Source: DYKG01 sp964596185 (lineage in GTDB: Bacteria > Muiribacteriota > Ozemobacteria > Ozemobacterales > Ozemobacteraceae). Taken from it: DNA of 64,000 nucleotides. Positions within the stretch are counted from its first letter, which is position 1. Each line of letters starts with the position of its first letter. The DNA lies in the NCBI GenBank assembly GCA_964596185.1, contig CAZQUE010000011.1, positions 26,440-90,439 of the forward strand, written 5' to 3'. Positions 17,183 to 24,974 of this stretch are shown piece by piece. Made by a program: the position numbers and the translations under genes. The notes beneath the pieces are model-generated. The model ran no database searches and was not told the DNA's origin. It saw nothing but the letters and a program-made list of their open reading frames with translations.

Positions 17183-18207
17183 TCGCGGTTATAATAGTCT
17201 TTCAGCTTTGGTGGAGAATTTACCCGCAGCTTTTTCAGAGCCTTTTCTTCGACCTGGCGCACTCTCTCGCGGGTAACCCCAAGAATTCGGCCGATTTCTT
17301 CCAGAGATCTTGGAATACCATCGTCAAGACCGAATCGCAGCTTTACCACCATCTGTTCACGTTCGGTAAGAGCGACCATGACTCTTTCAATCTGATCACG
17401 CAAAAGTGAATCAATAACTGCTTCTTCAGGGCTTACTGCATCGTCATTGGAAATATAGTTTTCAAGCGAAGTGTCTTCTTTGTTGCCAACGGTAACTTCG
17501 AGAGAAACCGGTTCCTGGGTAAGACGAACGACTTCTTCGATTCGCTCGACCGGTAGATCGACTCGTTCCGATAGTTCTTCCATGCTAGGTTCCCGGCCTT
17601 TTTCCTGCACAAAAATGCGAATATTTTTGCGAACCTTGTTGACGATTTCCATTATATGAACCGGAATGCGAATGACCCTGGACTGCTCTGCAAGAGCCCT
17701 GGTGATTGCCTGGCGGATCCACCAGGTTGAATAGGTTGAAAATTTATAGCCGAGGGTGTAGTCAAATTTTTCGATAGAACGTAACAAGCCGAGATTGCCT
17801 TCCTGAATAAGATCGAGAAACAGCAAACCGCGATTGGTATACTTTTTGGCAATACTGACGACAAGACGCAAATTAGCCTTGATCAAAGCCTCTCTGGCAT
17901 CCTGATCTTTTTCAAGAATGCGCTTGGCAAAATCCTTTTCCTGGTCGTGAGTTGCCAACGACAATTTGGTCAACTGCTGCAGATAAAGCTTCACCGAATC
18001 ATCAAAAATAGATTCCTCTTTGCGCTTTTCTCTTTCATCCTGAGAATCGACGACATCATCATCGTTACGCTTGCGATAGGGAGAAGCGATTTTAATATCT
18101 TCAATGGGCTTTTTGCGTGATTTTTCCTGTGGCTTTTCAGCCGGTGGCTCAGGTTTCTTCACAGCAGGTGCGGTTTTTGTCGTTGCCTTGATGACCTTTT
18201 TAGGCAT
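17179..18207 (-). CDS. rpoD: RNA polymerase primary-type sigma factor (RpoD/SigA-like)
   Basis: Sigma-70 family factor of 342 residues. It has a lysine/proline-rich, disordered N-terminus (1-65) in place of region 1.1. Region 1.2 lies at about 70-100. Region 2 (about 108-180) has IQEGNLGLLRSIEKFDY and the -10-reading STWWIRQAITRAL. Region 3 is at about 188-265, and region 4 ends in the helix-turn-helix SLEEIGRILGVTRERVRQVE (301-320). Region 2.4 and 4.2 are those of primary or RpoS-like factors. It is the third gene of an accD-accA-rpoD operon, its start overlapping the accA stop by eight bases. Whether it is the only housekeeping factor of the cell cannot be seen. Confidence 0.9.
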   Translation of the reverse strand: MPKKVIKATTKTAPAVKKPEPPAEKPQEKSRKKPIEDIKIASPYRKRNDDDVVDSQDEREKRKEESIFDDSVKLYLQQLTKLSLATHDQEKDFAKRILEKDQDAREALIKANLRLVVSIAKKYTNRGLLFLDLIQEGNLGLLRSIEKFDYTLGYKFSTYSTWWIRQAITRALAEQSRVIRIPVHIMEIVNKVRKNIRIFVQEKGREPSMEELSERVDLPVERIEEVVRLTQEPVSLEVTVGNKEDTSLENYISNDDAVSPEEAVIDSLLRDQIERVMVALTEREQMVVKLRFGLDDGIPRSLEEIGRILGVTRERVRQVEEKALKKLRVNSPPKLKDYYNRD

Positions 18208-19177
18208 TTTCCAGCTCCTCTTCGCAACAGAACTGGCCCATGTTGCGAAACTTTCTGTAACGATGTTCCAGCAACTCTTCCCGACTCATGGCCATGAGAG
18301 GTGGAAGGTGCTTTTCGACTGTCTGCCGGATTGCTTCGGCAACCTGTTGAGGATTTCGATGTGCTCCACCAAGAGGTTCAGGTAATATTTCGTCAATTAT
18401 TCCCAATTCCTTTAGGTTAGCGGCGCGCATTTTTAAAGCCTGAGCAGCTTCTTTTGATTTTAGGGGATCGTTCCAGAGGATTGCAGCGCAACCTTCGGCG
18501 GAAATTACTGAATAGACCGAAAATTCAAACATAAAAATACGATCTCCGACGCTGATGGCCAAGGCTCCACCACTGCCGCCTTCGCCGGTTACGAAACAAA
18601 GAATGGGCACGGCAATCTGCGACATTTCGGCAAGATTGCGGGCAATCGCCTCACTTTGCCCTCTTTCTTCAGCTCCAATGCCAGGAAAAGCTCCGGGGGT
18701 ATCGATGAAAATTACGACCGGCAGTTTGAATCGCTCAGCCATCTTCATCATTCGCATCGCTTTTCGGTAGCCTTCAGGGTGAGGCATGCCAAAATTGCGA
18801 TAAATGTTTTCTTCTGTATCATGCCCCTTCTGGTGCCCAATAAACATGACTTTATGATCGCCAATCCGGCCAGGGCCAGCAACTATTGCGGCATCATCAC
18901 TGAAAAGTCTATCTCCATGCAGTTCGACGAAATCATCCTGGCAGAGGATTTTTATCAGGTCAAGAGTAGAAGGGCGATCAATGTGCCTGGCGACCTGCGT
19001 AACCTGCCAAGGCTCGAGTTCGGTATAAATTTCTTCTTTCAGAACATTGATTTTCTCGGCAATGGCATTAATTTCACGCGAAAGATCGATTTTTCCGTTT
19101 TCAGAAATGGACTGCAGCTCTTTTAATCTAGCTTCAAGCTCGATGATCGGTTTTTCGAATTCGAAATCTCTAGACAT
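18200..19177 (-). CDS. accA: Acetyl-CoA carboxylase carboxyltransferase subunit alpha
   Basis: Transfers CO2 from carboxybiotin to acetyl-CoA, together with AccD, making malonyl-CoA for fatty acid synthesis. The protein is 325 residues, the usual length (about 315-325). The N-terminal helical part (FEKPIIELEARLKELQ) and conserved segments HIDRPSTLDLI, DFVELHGDRLFSDDAAIVAG, FIDTPGAFPGIGAEERGQSEAIA and GEGGSGGALAI are present. It overlaps accD by eight bases at its start and rpoD by eight at its end. The biotin carboxylase and BCCP genes (accC, accB) are not in this window. Confidence 0.96.
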   Translation of the reverse strand: MSRDFEFEKPIIELEARLKELQSISENGKIDLSREINAIAEKINVLKEEIYTELEPWQVTQVARHIDRPSTLDLIKILCQDDFVELHGDRLFSDDAAIVAGPGRIGDHKVMFIGHQKGHDTEENIYRNFGMPHPEGYRKAMRMMKMAERFKLPVVIFIDTPGAFPGIGAEERGQSEAIARNLAEMSQIAVPILCFVTGEGGSGGALAISVGDRIFMFEFSVYSVISAEGCAAILWNDPLKSKEAAQALKMRAANLKELGIIDEILPEPLGGAHRNPQQVAEAIRQTVEKHLPPLMAMSREELLEHRYRKFRNMGQFCCEEELENA

Positions 19178-20015
19178 TTTTGCCCCCAGCCTGGTAATTG
19201 AAGAGGTTTATCAGCTTTGCCAGAGTGTTTTTTAACACTCTTCGGTGCACCACAGTGTCGATCATACCATGTTCTAGTAAAAATTCAGCCCGTTGAAACC
19301 CTTCGGGAAGTTTTTGCCTTATTGTCTGCTCGATTACTCTTGGGCCGGCAAAACCAATATAGGCACCCGGCTCAGCAATGTTTACATCGCCGAGACTTGC
19401 AAAACTTGCAGAAACTCCGCCGGAAGTAGGATCGGTAAGAATCGAGAAAAACGGTACCGATGCACGGTTCATGCGCTGGATTGCGGCGGAAGTTTTAGCC
19501 ATCTGCATAAGAGAAAGAATGCCTTCCTGCATACGCGCCCCCCCGCTGGCCGAAACGACTATCACTGGAATATTCTCTTCAATTCCAGCTTCCATCATTC
19601 GGGTTATTTTTTCACCGACTACCGAGCCCATGCTTCCGCCCATAAAATCAAAGTTCATAACGCCGAGAAAAACCGGGTTACCCCCGATGCTTGCCCGACC
19701 ACAGGTGACCGCTTCAAAAACATCGGTTTTGTTTATGGCAATTGCCAGACGCTCCGGATAGGGTTTCGAATCAACGAATTCAAGAGGATCGACCGATTTC
19801 ATTTCTCGATCGAGCTCAACGAAAGAATTATCGTCGGTCAAGAGCGCAATTCGATCCCAGATGGGCATGCGCAAATGATGATCGCATTTTGTGCAAAGAT
19901 AAAGATTTTTTGCCAGATCTTTGATCAGAAGAATCTCGCCGCATTTCGGGCATTTCTTCCAGAGATCAGAGGGTATTTCCCGTCTGGGACGGGTAAGCTT
20001 GTCAAACCATCCCAT
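19170..20015 (-). CDS. accD: Acetyl-CoA carboxylase carboxyltransferase subunit beta
   Basis: Partner of AccA in the carboxyltransferase step. The 281 residues begin with a four-cysteine zinc ribbon (KKCPKCGEILL and LYLCTKCDHH), typical of bacterial AccD. The crotonase-like core includes GGSMGSVVGEKITR, VVSASGGARMQEG and LTDPTSGGVSASFASLGD. It is first in the operon, reading from the promoter at 20063-20091. The ATG is preceded by GGCGG in GACAGGCGGTAAGCC. The gene is complete and of normal length. Confidence 0.96.
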   Translation of the reverse strand: MGWFDKLTRPRREIPSDLWKKCPKCGEILLIKDLAKNLYLCTKCDHHLRMPIWDRIALLTDDNSFVELDREMKSVDPLEFVDSKPYPERLAIAINKTDVFEAVTCGRASIGGNPVFLGVMNFDFMGGSMGSVVGEKITRMMEAGIEENIPVIVVSASGGARMQEGILSLMQMAKTSAAIQRMNRASVPFFSILTDPTSGGVSASFASLGDVNIAEPGAYIGFAGPRVIEQTIRQKLPEGFQRAEFLLEHGMIDTVVHRRVLKNTLAKLINLFNYQAGGKNV

Positions 20016-20058
20016 GGCTTACCGCCTGTCTGAATAAATTTTTGTCTGCCACATAAAT

Positions 20059-20091
20059 TCTGGTTATACCAGATTTATAAAGCCTTTTCAA
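20059..20091 (-). promoter_or_regulatory. acc operon promoter with overlapping palindrome
   Basis: On the minus strand TTGAAA (20086-20091), a 17-base spacer and TATAAC (20063-20068) form a strong sigma-70 promoter with an extended -10 (TG one base upstream). A palindrome TCTGGT-TAT-ACCAGA (20059-20073) lies across the -10. Its CTGGT-N3-ACCAG core equals the arrangement of FadR/GntR-type operators, suggesting repression of fatty acid synthesis genes by a GntR-family factor (inference). Confidence 0.65.
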
Positions 20092-20139
20092 GCAGAAAGA
20101 ACTTAACACATGCTTCAGTGAAATAAAAAATGACATTTT

Positions 20140-20175
20140 CGAGAAAGAAAAAGAGCTGCCTCTTGTTGAGGCAGC
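20140..20175 (-). terminator. Intrinsic terminator of the di-heme lipoprotein gene
   Basis: Perfect eight-base stem GCTGCCTC (20155-20162) / GAGGCAGC (20168-20175) with a five-base loop. On the minus strand it is followed by TCTTTTTCTTT. It lies about 30 bases after the stop of the minus-strand gene at 20207 and upstream of the acc promoter, insulating the two units. Confidence 0.85.
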
Positions 20176-20206
20176 CCTATGGAGATCGCTCAATCAATCG
20201 TGATTA

Positions 20207-21253
20207 TCAACCACCGAAAGAATCCGTAGTAATATGGTAGATTTTGCTTTCATGGGTCTTGTTACTGCTGTCGTATGCTTCAAGATATACCTTGTAGTCC
20301 GTGCCGGCGTTCAGCCCGGTCAAAGTCTGATCGAAAGCAGTCATTGGTCCGCCACCTGCCAGATCATTGAGCTTAACCTGGTCAGCCAGCTGATTGGAGT
20401 CAGCAAAAATGAAGTATATGAACACGGTGCTCGGGTCAGCTACGGTAAACCTTACGTCAGCCTTGAAAGAACCATTGCTGCTGATAGAAACATTGGAAAA
20501 GAATGCATCGGCAACTTCGTCTGACCCTGTCGAAACAGAATCAACATCTATTGTTGCATCGGTGGTAGTGAAAGAAAGAGTACCGAACGAAGCTGAAGTT
20601 GTTCGGTTGCCACTTTTGTCCGTGCAGATCACCTCATAAGTATACTGGGTAAGAGCCTGCAAACCGGAAACTTCGAATTTATGACTGGTTGCATAGGTCA
20701 TGCTCACCGGAAATTCAATTCGGTCACCGATTCTGGTGCGCAAAACCAGGCGACTCAAACATAGCTCATCGGTTTTCCAGGTTATCATTACCGATTTGCT
20801 GGTCGGATTAGCGACAACTCCACTTATAATCGGCGGAATATTGTCTCCGAAACCGGGCAGACCGTTAGTGCCATGACAAAGATAGCACATACTGGAGTCA
20901 GTGTAATAATGGTCAGGGTTCCTTGAAGTCTCGGTATGGCATGCAAGACAATCAGCCTGCTGCCAGCCAGGGTGCATGTTGTCGAGGAGAGGTGCATTGC
21001 TGTGTCCGTCAATGCTTCCCGACCCATCTGCTGGGGTTGAGATGATCGGAGAATCGATCGCCCCTGGATTCTGAACCGTTCCATCAGTCACCAGGCCGGT
21101 ATTGACTGGTGATGTCGTCTGATAAGCACCCAGAGGGTTAACATTCGAGCCTGATGTTGTCGAAGACGAACACCCGGCTGACATGAATGCCACTGAACCA
21201 AGCAGGATCAGTAACAGCCATGAATTTATCCGTAGCTGGCGATAAGACTTCAT
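20207..21253 (-). CDS. Di-heme, FN3-domain lipoprotein
   Basis: A 348-residue predicted lipoprotein with lipobox MSAGC (Cys 28). After a Ser/Thr/Gly/Pro-rich linker come two c-type heme sites, CLACH (102-106) and CYLCH (123-127), with extra His residues (HPGW, HYY) as possible distal ligands. A fibronectin type III domain follows (about 140-230, SVMITWKTDE and YTYEVICTDKSGN), then a second beta domain (about 235-345). The C-terminus is SFGG. Cytochromes with FN3 domains are known in metal-reducing bacteria for extracellular electron transfer; that role here is inference. The gene stands alone with its own terminator and a structured leader at 21278-21334. No cytochrome maturation gene is in the window. 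Confidence 0.82.
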   Translation of the reverse strand: MKSYRQLRINSWLLLILLGSVAFMSAGCSSSTTSGSNVNPLGAYQTTSPVNTGLVTDGTVQNPGAIDSPIISTPADGSGSIDGHSNAPLLDNMHPGWQQADCLACHTETSRNPDHYYTDSSMCYLCHGTNGLPGFGDNIPPIISGVVANPTSKSVMITWKTDELCLSRLVLRTRIGDRIEFPVSMTYATSHKFEVSGLQALTQYTYEVICTDKSGNRTTSASFGTLSFTTTDATIDVDSVSTGSDEVADAFFSNVSISSNGSFKADVRFTVADPSTVFIYFIFADSNQLADQVKLNDLAGGGPMTAFDQTLTGLNAGTDYKVYLEAYDSSNKTHESKIYHITTDSFGG

Positions 21254-21277
21254 AGGTGATTTGTGACCTCCAATTTT

Positions 21278-21334
21278 GTTCCTGCTAACACAGGTCTCTA
21301 GGCTGTATCGACATAAAACTACGGAACTGTTAGC
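21278..21334 (-). promoter_or_regulatory. Possible structured 5' leader
   Basis: Upstream of the di-heme lipoprotein gene, two complementary pairs interlock: GTTCC (21278-21282) with GGAAC (21323-21327), and GCTAACA (21284-21290) with TGTTAGC (21328-21334). Because they cross, they would form a pseudoknot or two alternative hairpins. A GGAGG-type ribosome site follows nearer the start codon. It does not clearly match a riboswitch class I know. Confidence 0.35.
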
Positions 21335-21456
21335 CTTTTTATCAGGCCGGTTTTAAATTTTCAAAGTTTTTTTATTCATTTTTTATTCAGAAATATCTGA
21401 AAGCTGTCGAATATGGTTGATGATTTAACAACCAAACTTTAAATTACGGGAAAAAT

Positions 21457-22065
21457 ATGAAACCTTTGAAAACCTTTCTGGCGTGGTCGGCCACAATCCT
21501 TTTTTCTGCCATCTATTCGGTTGTGGTATATCCCCTGCACCTGATTAGAAATCTTGGTTATCACCTAAGATCCCCCTCGGTATTGTTGTATGCCCTGATC
21601 TTCTTTCTGCTCGACCGATTCACCAAGCTGATAATTCTCAACAATACCCATGAGTTGCCCGTAAAGGTTGTTGAAGATTTCTTCACGATCACCTATGTCA
21701 AAAACCCTGGAGTAGCCTTTGGCTGGTTTCCTGACTGGCGGCTTCCACCAATCATCATGGCCTTGACCATGATAATCATTATTGCTTACTACAGTCTTAA
21801 ACTGCCAGAAGAGGAACGTTTGACCCGTTGGTCGCTTGCACTGCTGGTCGGAGGTGCGGTCGGAAATCTTTACGACCGGGTCGTTTACGGTTTCGTCGTC
21901 GATTTCTTTCTCTTCCATTTCGGCAGTTTTGATTTTCCGGTATTCAACGTTGCTGATGTCGCAATAGACTTTGGCGTATTCATGCTGTTCATCGACATCT
22001 TCTTCCTTAGCCCGGAAGATGACACCGAGGGCACCGACCAATTGCTGCCGATGCCAAACGCATGA
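21457..22065 (+). CDS. lspA: Lipoprotein signal peptidase II
   Basis: Membrane aspartyl protease that removes the signal peptide of diacylated prolipoproteins. The catalytic Asp motifs are both present: GNLYDR (Asp 140) and FNVADVAID (Asp 167). Also seen are LDRFTKLI and KNPGVAFG. There are about four helices in the core. The 202 residues exceed the usual 150-170 because of a roughly 40-residue N-terminal extension with a further hydrophobic segment (about 8-30). A start inside, near residue 41, is possible, but the ATG here follows a GGGA site and fits. It leads an lspA-lgt-lgt-rluD operon. Confidence 0.95.
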   Translation: MKPLKTFLAWSATILFSAIYSVVVYPLHLIRNLGYHLRSPSVLLYALIFFLLDRFTKLIILNNTHELPVKVVEDFFTITYVKNPGVAFGWFPDWRLPPIIMALTMIIIIAYYSLKLPEEERLTRWSLALLVGGAVGNLYDRVVYGFVVDFFLFHFGSFDFPVFNVADVAIDFGVFMLFIDIFFLSPEDDTEGTDQLLPMPNA

Positions 22066-22081
22066 GCGTTGTCATGTTCTG

Positions 22082-22858
22082 ATGTATCCAATTTTCTGGG
22101 TCACACCATGGTTTAATATCTATTCTTATGGTCTGCTCATTGCATTGGGCTACAGTGCCGGCACTTTTATCATAATTCGTGAAGCACGAAAGCAGGGTTT
22201 GCCCGCAGAAGCTATTTTCGACATGCTTTTGCTGCAGCTCATAGTCGGAATCTGTGGTTCACGCCTTCTCTTCCTGCTGGAATATGCTCCCGAAAAACTA
22301 AACATTCGCGACTTTTTTGCTTTTGAGCAGGGTGGCTTGACTTTTTATGGCTCATTGATCAGTAGTTTTGTCTTTGATCTTCTCTATCTTAAGTTCCGGC
22401 GCATTCCTTTCTGGCAAGTCATGGACTGTATAGGTTTCGGCATGCCAATTGGAATAGCAATCGCTCGTCTTGGCTGCTTTCTGAATGGTTGCTGCTACGG
22501 CACCGAGTGCAGCATGCCATGGGGAGTTACTTTTCCTCTTGTCAGCTCTGCTCCGGTCCATCCAACTCAGCTTTATGAATCTTTTGCAGCATTGCTGACC
22601 TTTGGCTTATTGATCAAGTTCCGCAACCGACAGCGCAACTTTGGCGAGATCTTTCTTGCTTCCGCATCCTTATACAGTTTCTTTAGATTCTTCATTGAAT
22701 TCTTTAGGGCTGAAAATCCGGTAATTTTTATGGGAATGAAGCTTTCGCAGCTGATTGGCATAATCATAATCATTGCTTCTTTCTATGTTCGCAAGCAAAT
22801 CGATCAAAGCCGAAAATTGCGCATTCTACCAGAAACCGAGACGAAAGAACTCAGCTAA
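22082..22858 (+). CDS. lgt: Prolipoprotein diacylglyceryl transferase, copy 1
   Basis: Integral membrane enzyme that transfers diacylglycerol from phosphatidylglycerol to the lipobox Cys, 258 residues. The start ATG 22082 gives the usual WVTPWFNIYSYGLLIALGY beginning. Core motif: ARLGCFLNGCCYGTEC, equivalent to the R..G.F.NG signature of the family in its Cys-rich form. GGLTFYG and HPTQLYE are present, as is the C-terminal RFFIEFFRAEN. Next to lspA the function is coherent. No strong ribosome site is seen, so translation may be coupled to lspA, 17 bases upstream. A second copy follows directly. Confidence 0.9.
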   Translation: MYPIFWVTPWFNIYSYGLLIALGYSAGTFIIIREARKQGLPAEAIFDMLLLQLIVGICGSRLLFLLEYAPEKLNIRDFFAFEQGGLTFYGSLISSFVFDLLYLKFRRIPFWQVMDCIGFGMPIGIAIARLGCFLNGCCYGTECSMPWGVTFPLVSSAPVHPTQLYESFAALLTFGLLIKFRNRQRNFGEIFLASASLYSFFRFFIEFFRAENPVIFMGMKLSQLIGIIIIIASFYVRKQIDQSRKLRILPETETKELS

Positions 22859-23599
22859 ATGCCCAGCACCTATCTTTATGGAGTTCTTCTAACCATAGCA
22901 TTTGCGCTCGGATTGCTTTTATTCTGGCGTAACCGCCCGGTCAAAAATTTCAGCTTCGACAATTTCATTGACATGAGTTTAATAATGGCTTTTTTGGCCA
23001 TTATTGGGGCGAGATTGCTTTATATTGCCCTTTACCCCGAGCAATTTTCGACATTTTACGACTATATTGCACTGCATGAAGGCGGACTGGTTTTCTATGG
23101 CGGGTTTGTTGCAGCAATCAGCGGGTTGATAATCTATTGCCACCGAAAAAAAATCGATCTTGCTCCGACTCTGGCTGGACTGGCACCTTCTTTGGCTCTT
23201 GGCCATGCGATCGGTCGTCTCGGCTGTTTCAACAACAACTGTTGCTATGGAAAAACCACCAATTGCTGTCAAATTTACCATCTCCCAGGCGACCCAGCTG
23301 GAGTTTACCGTCATCCCACGCAATTATACGAAGCATTCTTTCTGCTTATTTTAATGCCCCTTCTCCAGTTACAGCTCAACCGATGCCGGTCTGATCAAAA
23401 TGCGGACTATTTAACGGTAGTCAGCGGTTACATTTTCGGTTATACTATCTTTCGTTTTCTAATTGAATTTTTACGCGGTGATGACCGGGGCGGGTTCTTC
23501 TGGTACATGTCTATATCTCAGATACTGAGCCTGTTGATAATGACTGTCATGTTGGTCATCACGATTAAGCGAAAGCATAATTCCGGGAAAAACAACTAA
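22859..23599 (+). CDS. Prolipoprotein diacylglyceryl transferase, copy 2
   Basis: A 246-residue paralogue of the preceding Lgt, starting on the very next base after its stop codon. Family motifs are kept: EGGLVFYGGF, GRLGCFNNNCCYGKTT, HPTQLYE and RFLIEFLRGDDRG, with about seven hydrophobic segments. Compared with copy 1, the core reads NNN where the family has a NG step, so substrate handling may differ. The two copies could divide lipid or protein substrates, or one may be a non-canonical transferase; the sequence does not decide. The stop shares one base with the rluD start. Confidence 0.85.
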   Translation: MPSTYLYGVLLTIAFALGLLLFWRNRPVKNFSFDNFIDMSLIMAFLAIIGARLLYIALYPEQFSTFYDYIALHEGGLVFYGGFVAAISGLIIYCHRKKIDLAPTLAGLAPSLALGHAIGRLGCFNNNCCYGKTTNCCQIYHLPGDPAGVYRHPTQLYEAFFLLILMPLLQLQLNRCRSDQNADYLTVVSGYIFGYTIFRFLIEFLRGDDRGGFFWYMSISQILSLLIMTVMLVITIKRKHNSGKNN

Positions 23600-24537
23600 T
23601 GAATAAAGCAATTGAATGGATTATTGAAAATGAGTTTGCTGGAAATCGCCTTGACTGTGCGATCAATCAGAAATTTGGCAACCAGTTCTCTCGCACCCAG
23701 GCCCAGGAACTGCTAAAGTCAGGCGAAATTACCGTTGACGGCAAAAAGGTCAAGCCCGGCTTGAAAGTCAAAGGCGGCGAGAAAGTTATCCTTCCCGAAA
23801 CAATTGAAGAGAAAGAAACAGGCATTTCCGCCACCGAACTTAACTTTCCAATTCTTTATGAAGACCGACAGATTATTGTCATTAACAAGCCAGCTGGCCT
23901 GGTGGTTCACCCAGGTGCGGGCGGTGAAAAAGAAACTGTCGTTTCTGCCCTGCTTGGGCATACGAAATTGAGCCCCATCGGCGCTCCAACCCGCCCTGGC
24001 GTGGTACACCGCCTTGACAAGGGAACCAGCGGCATAATGCTTCTGGCCAAGACCAAAGAAGCCCACCGCAAGCTTGCAACGGCATTTGCCGGTCATGACA
24101 TCGAGAAAGAATATCTTGCAATCATTCAAGGACACATCGTTAACCGAAAGGGGCGCATCGAAGTCGCTATCGAGCGAGATAAAGTTCATCGCAAAAGAAT
24201 GAAGGCGACTTCTCCAGAAAAGGGTCGCATGGCAATAAGCCATTTTGAAGTTCTGGAATACCTCGATGGCGCGACCCTGGTAAAGGTTCGCATTCTAACT
24301 GGTCGAACGCATCAGATCAGGGTTCACATGGCATTTACCGGTCATCCGTTGCTTGGAGATAGCACCTACGGCGGCCGTAAGACAAAATTGGGGTCAGGAC
24401 ACTACCTGCACGCCTGGCGACTTTCGTTGGCTCATCCAGGCACCGGAAAAAAAATGGAATGGCGTGCCGAGCTTCCGCCTGCCTTCAAAAATGCGATAAC
24501 CGAACTTGGTTCGAAGTTAACTGAGTTGCCCCTTTGA
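23599..24537 (+). CDS. rluD: RluD-family 23S rRNA pseudouridine synthase
   Basis: Converts uridines of 23S rRNA to pseudouridine; 312 residues, the usual length. An S4 RNA-binding domain (about 14-72, GNRLDCAINQKFG) is followed by the catalytic domain with HRLDKGTSGIMLLAK, Asp 140 being the nucleophile. RTHQIRVHMAFTGHPLLGD is also present. The start overlaps the lgt copy 2 stop (TAATG). It could be RluD or another member of this family (RluC, RluA group); the S4 domain and length favour RluD. It is the last gene of the lspA-lgt-lgt-rluD unit. Confidence 0.92.
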   Translation: MNKAIEWIIENEFAGNRLDCAINQKFGNQFSRTQAQELLKSGEITVDGKKVKPGLKVKGGEKVILPETIEEKETGISATELNFPILYEDRQIIVINKPAGLVVHPGAGGEKETVVSALLGHTKLSPIGAPTRPGVVHRLDKGTSGIMLLAKTKEAHRKLATAFAGHDIEKEYLAIIQGHIVNRKGRIEVAIERDKVHRKRMKATSPEKGRMAISHFEVLEYLDGATLVKVRILTGRTHQIRVHMAFTGHPLLGDSTYGGRKTKLGSGHYLHAWRLSLAHPGTGKKMEWRAELPPAFKNAITELGSKLTELPL

Positions 24538-24587
24538 CTTTGTCTGCCAAATTCCGATAAAAAATAAAACGAATATCAGGAAGAGTG

Positions 24588-24962
24588 ATGAAAAAAGCTA
24601 ACAGTAAGATATCATTACAAATGGCTCCTTCACGAGGCAGCATCGGCCTTTATGTCATTGTTTTTCTTCTGGTTGGACTGCTTTTGTCGATTTTTTTGTT
24701 TTTTCCACAGTTTTTGAATATGCAGTCAGGCATTAACAGCATTACCTGCCGGGAAATCAGAAAAAAAGTTAAAATGGCAGTTGAAGACCATGACGCCAAC
24801 AATACAAAAACGATCATGATTCCCGGTCAACCGGTCGACCTGGACTACCTCAAGGAAAAGGGCTATCTTGCAGAGGTTCAGCTATGCCCGGAGAAGGGTA
24901 AATATTTTATCGGTCCTAATGGCCGCATTATTTGCAGTTTTCACGAAAACGACAAGGATTGA
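24588..24962 (+). CDS. Pilin-related membrane protein without prepilin motif
   Basis: A 124-residue protein with one N-terminal membrane helix (about 18-42, GSIGLYVIVFLLVGLLLSIF) but no GFTLVE-type cleavage site. Downstream it parallels the prepilin at 5947: a Cys-starting helix (CREIRKKVKMAVEDHDANN against CWEYSALLTRTVELYNIEN) and a C-terminal CPEKGKYF...GRIICSFHE against CPSGGIYF...KVYCGIHP. It therefore looks like a pseudopilin globular domain on an uncleaved anchor. The ATG at 24588 is preferred over the GTG three bases earlier; AGGAAG lies just upstream. The HAMP protein gene follows by 12 bases. Confidence 0.6.
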   Translation: MKKANSKISLQMAPSRGSIGLYVIVFLLVGLLLSIFLFFPQFLNMQSGINSITCREIRKKVKMAVEDHDANNTKTIMIPGQPVDLDYLKEKGYLAEVQLCPEKGKYFIGPNGRIICSFHENDKD

Positions 24963-24974
24963 AACGGAGGTTTT

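Noticed and set aside
19293..20033. Open plus-strand frame of 246 codons opposite accD.
   Set aside because: accD is certain on the minus strand with zinc ribbon and core motifs; the plus frame is His/Lys-rich without family features.
21417..21445. TTGATG-N17-TAAATT as a promoter of lspA.
   Set aside because: Weak hexamers, and the start point would fall after the ribosome site, a few bases before the ATG.
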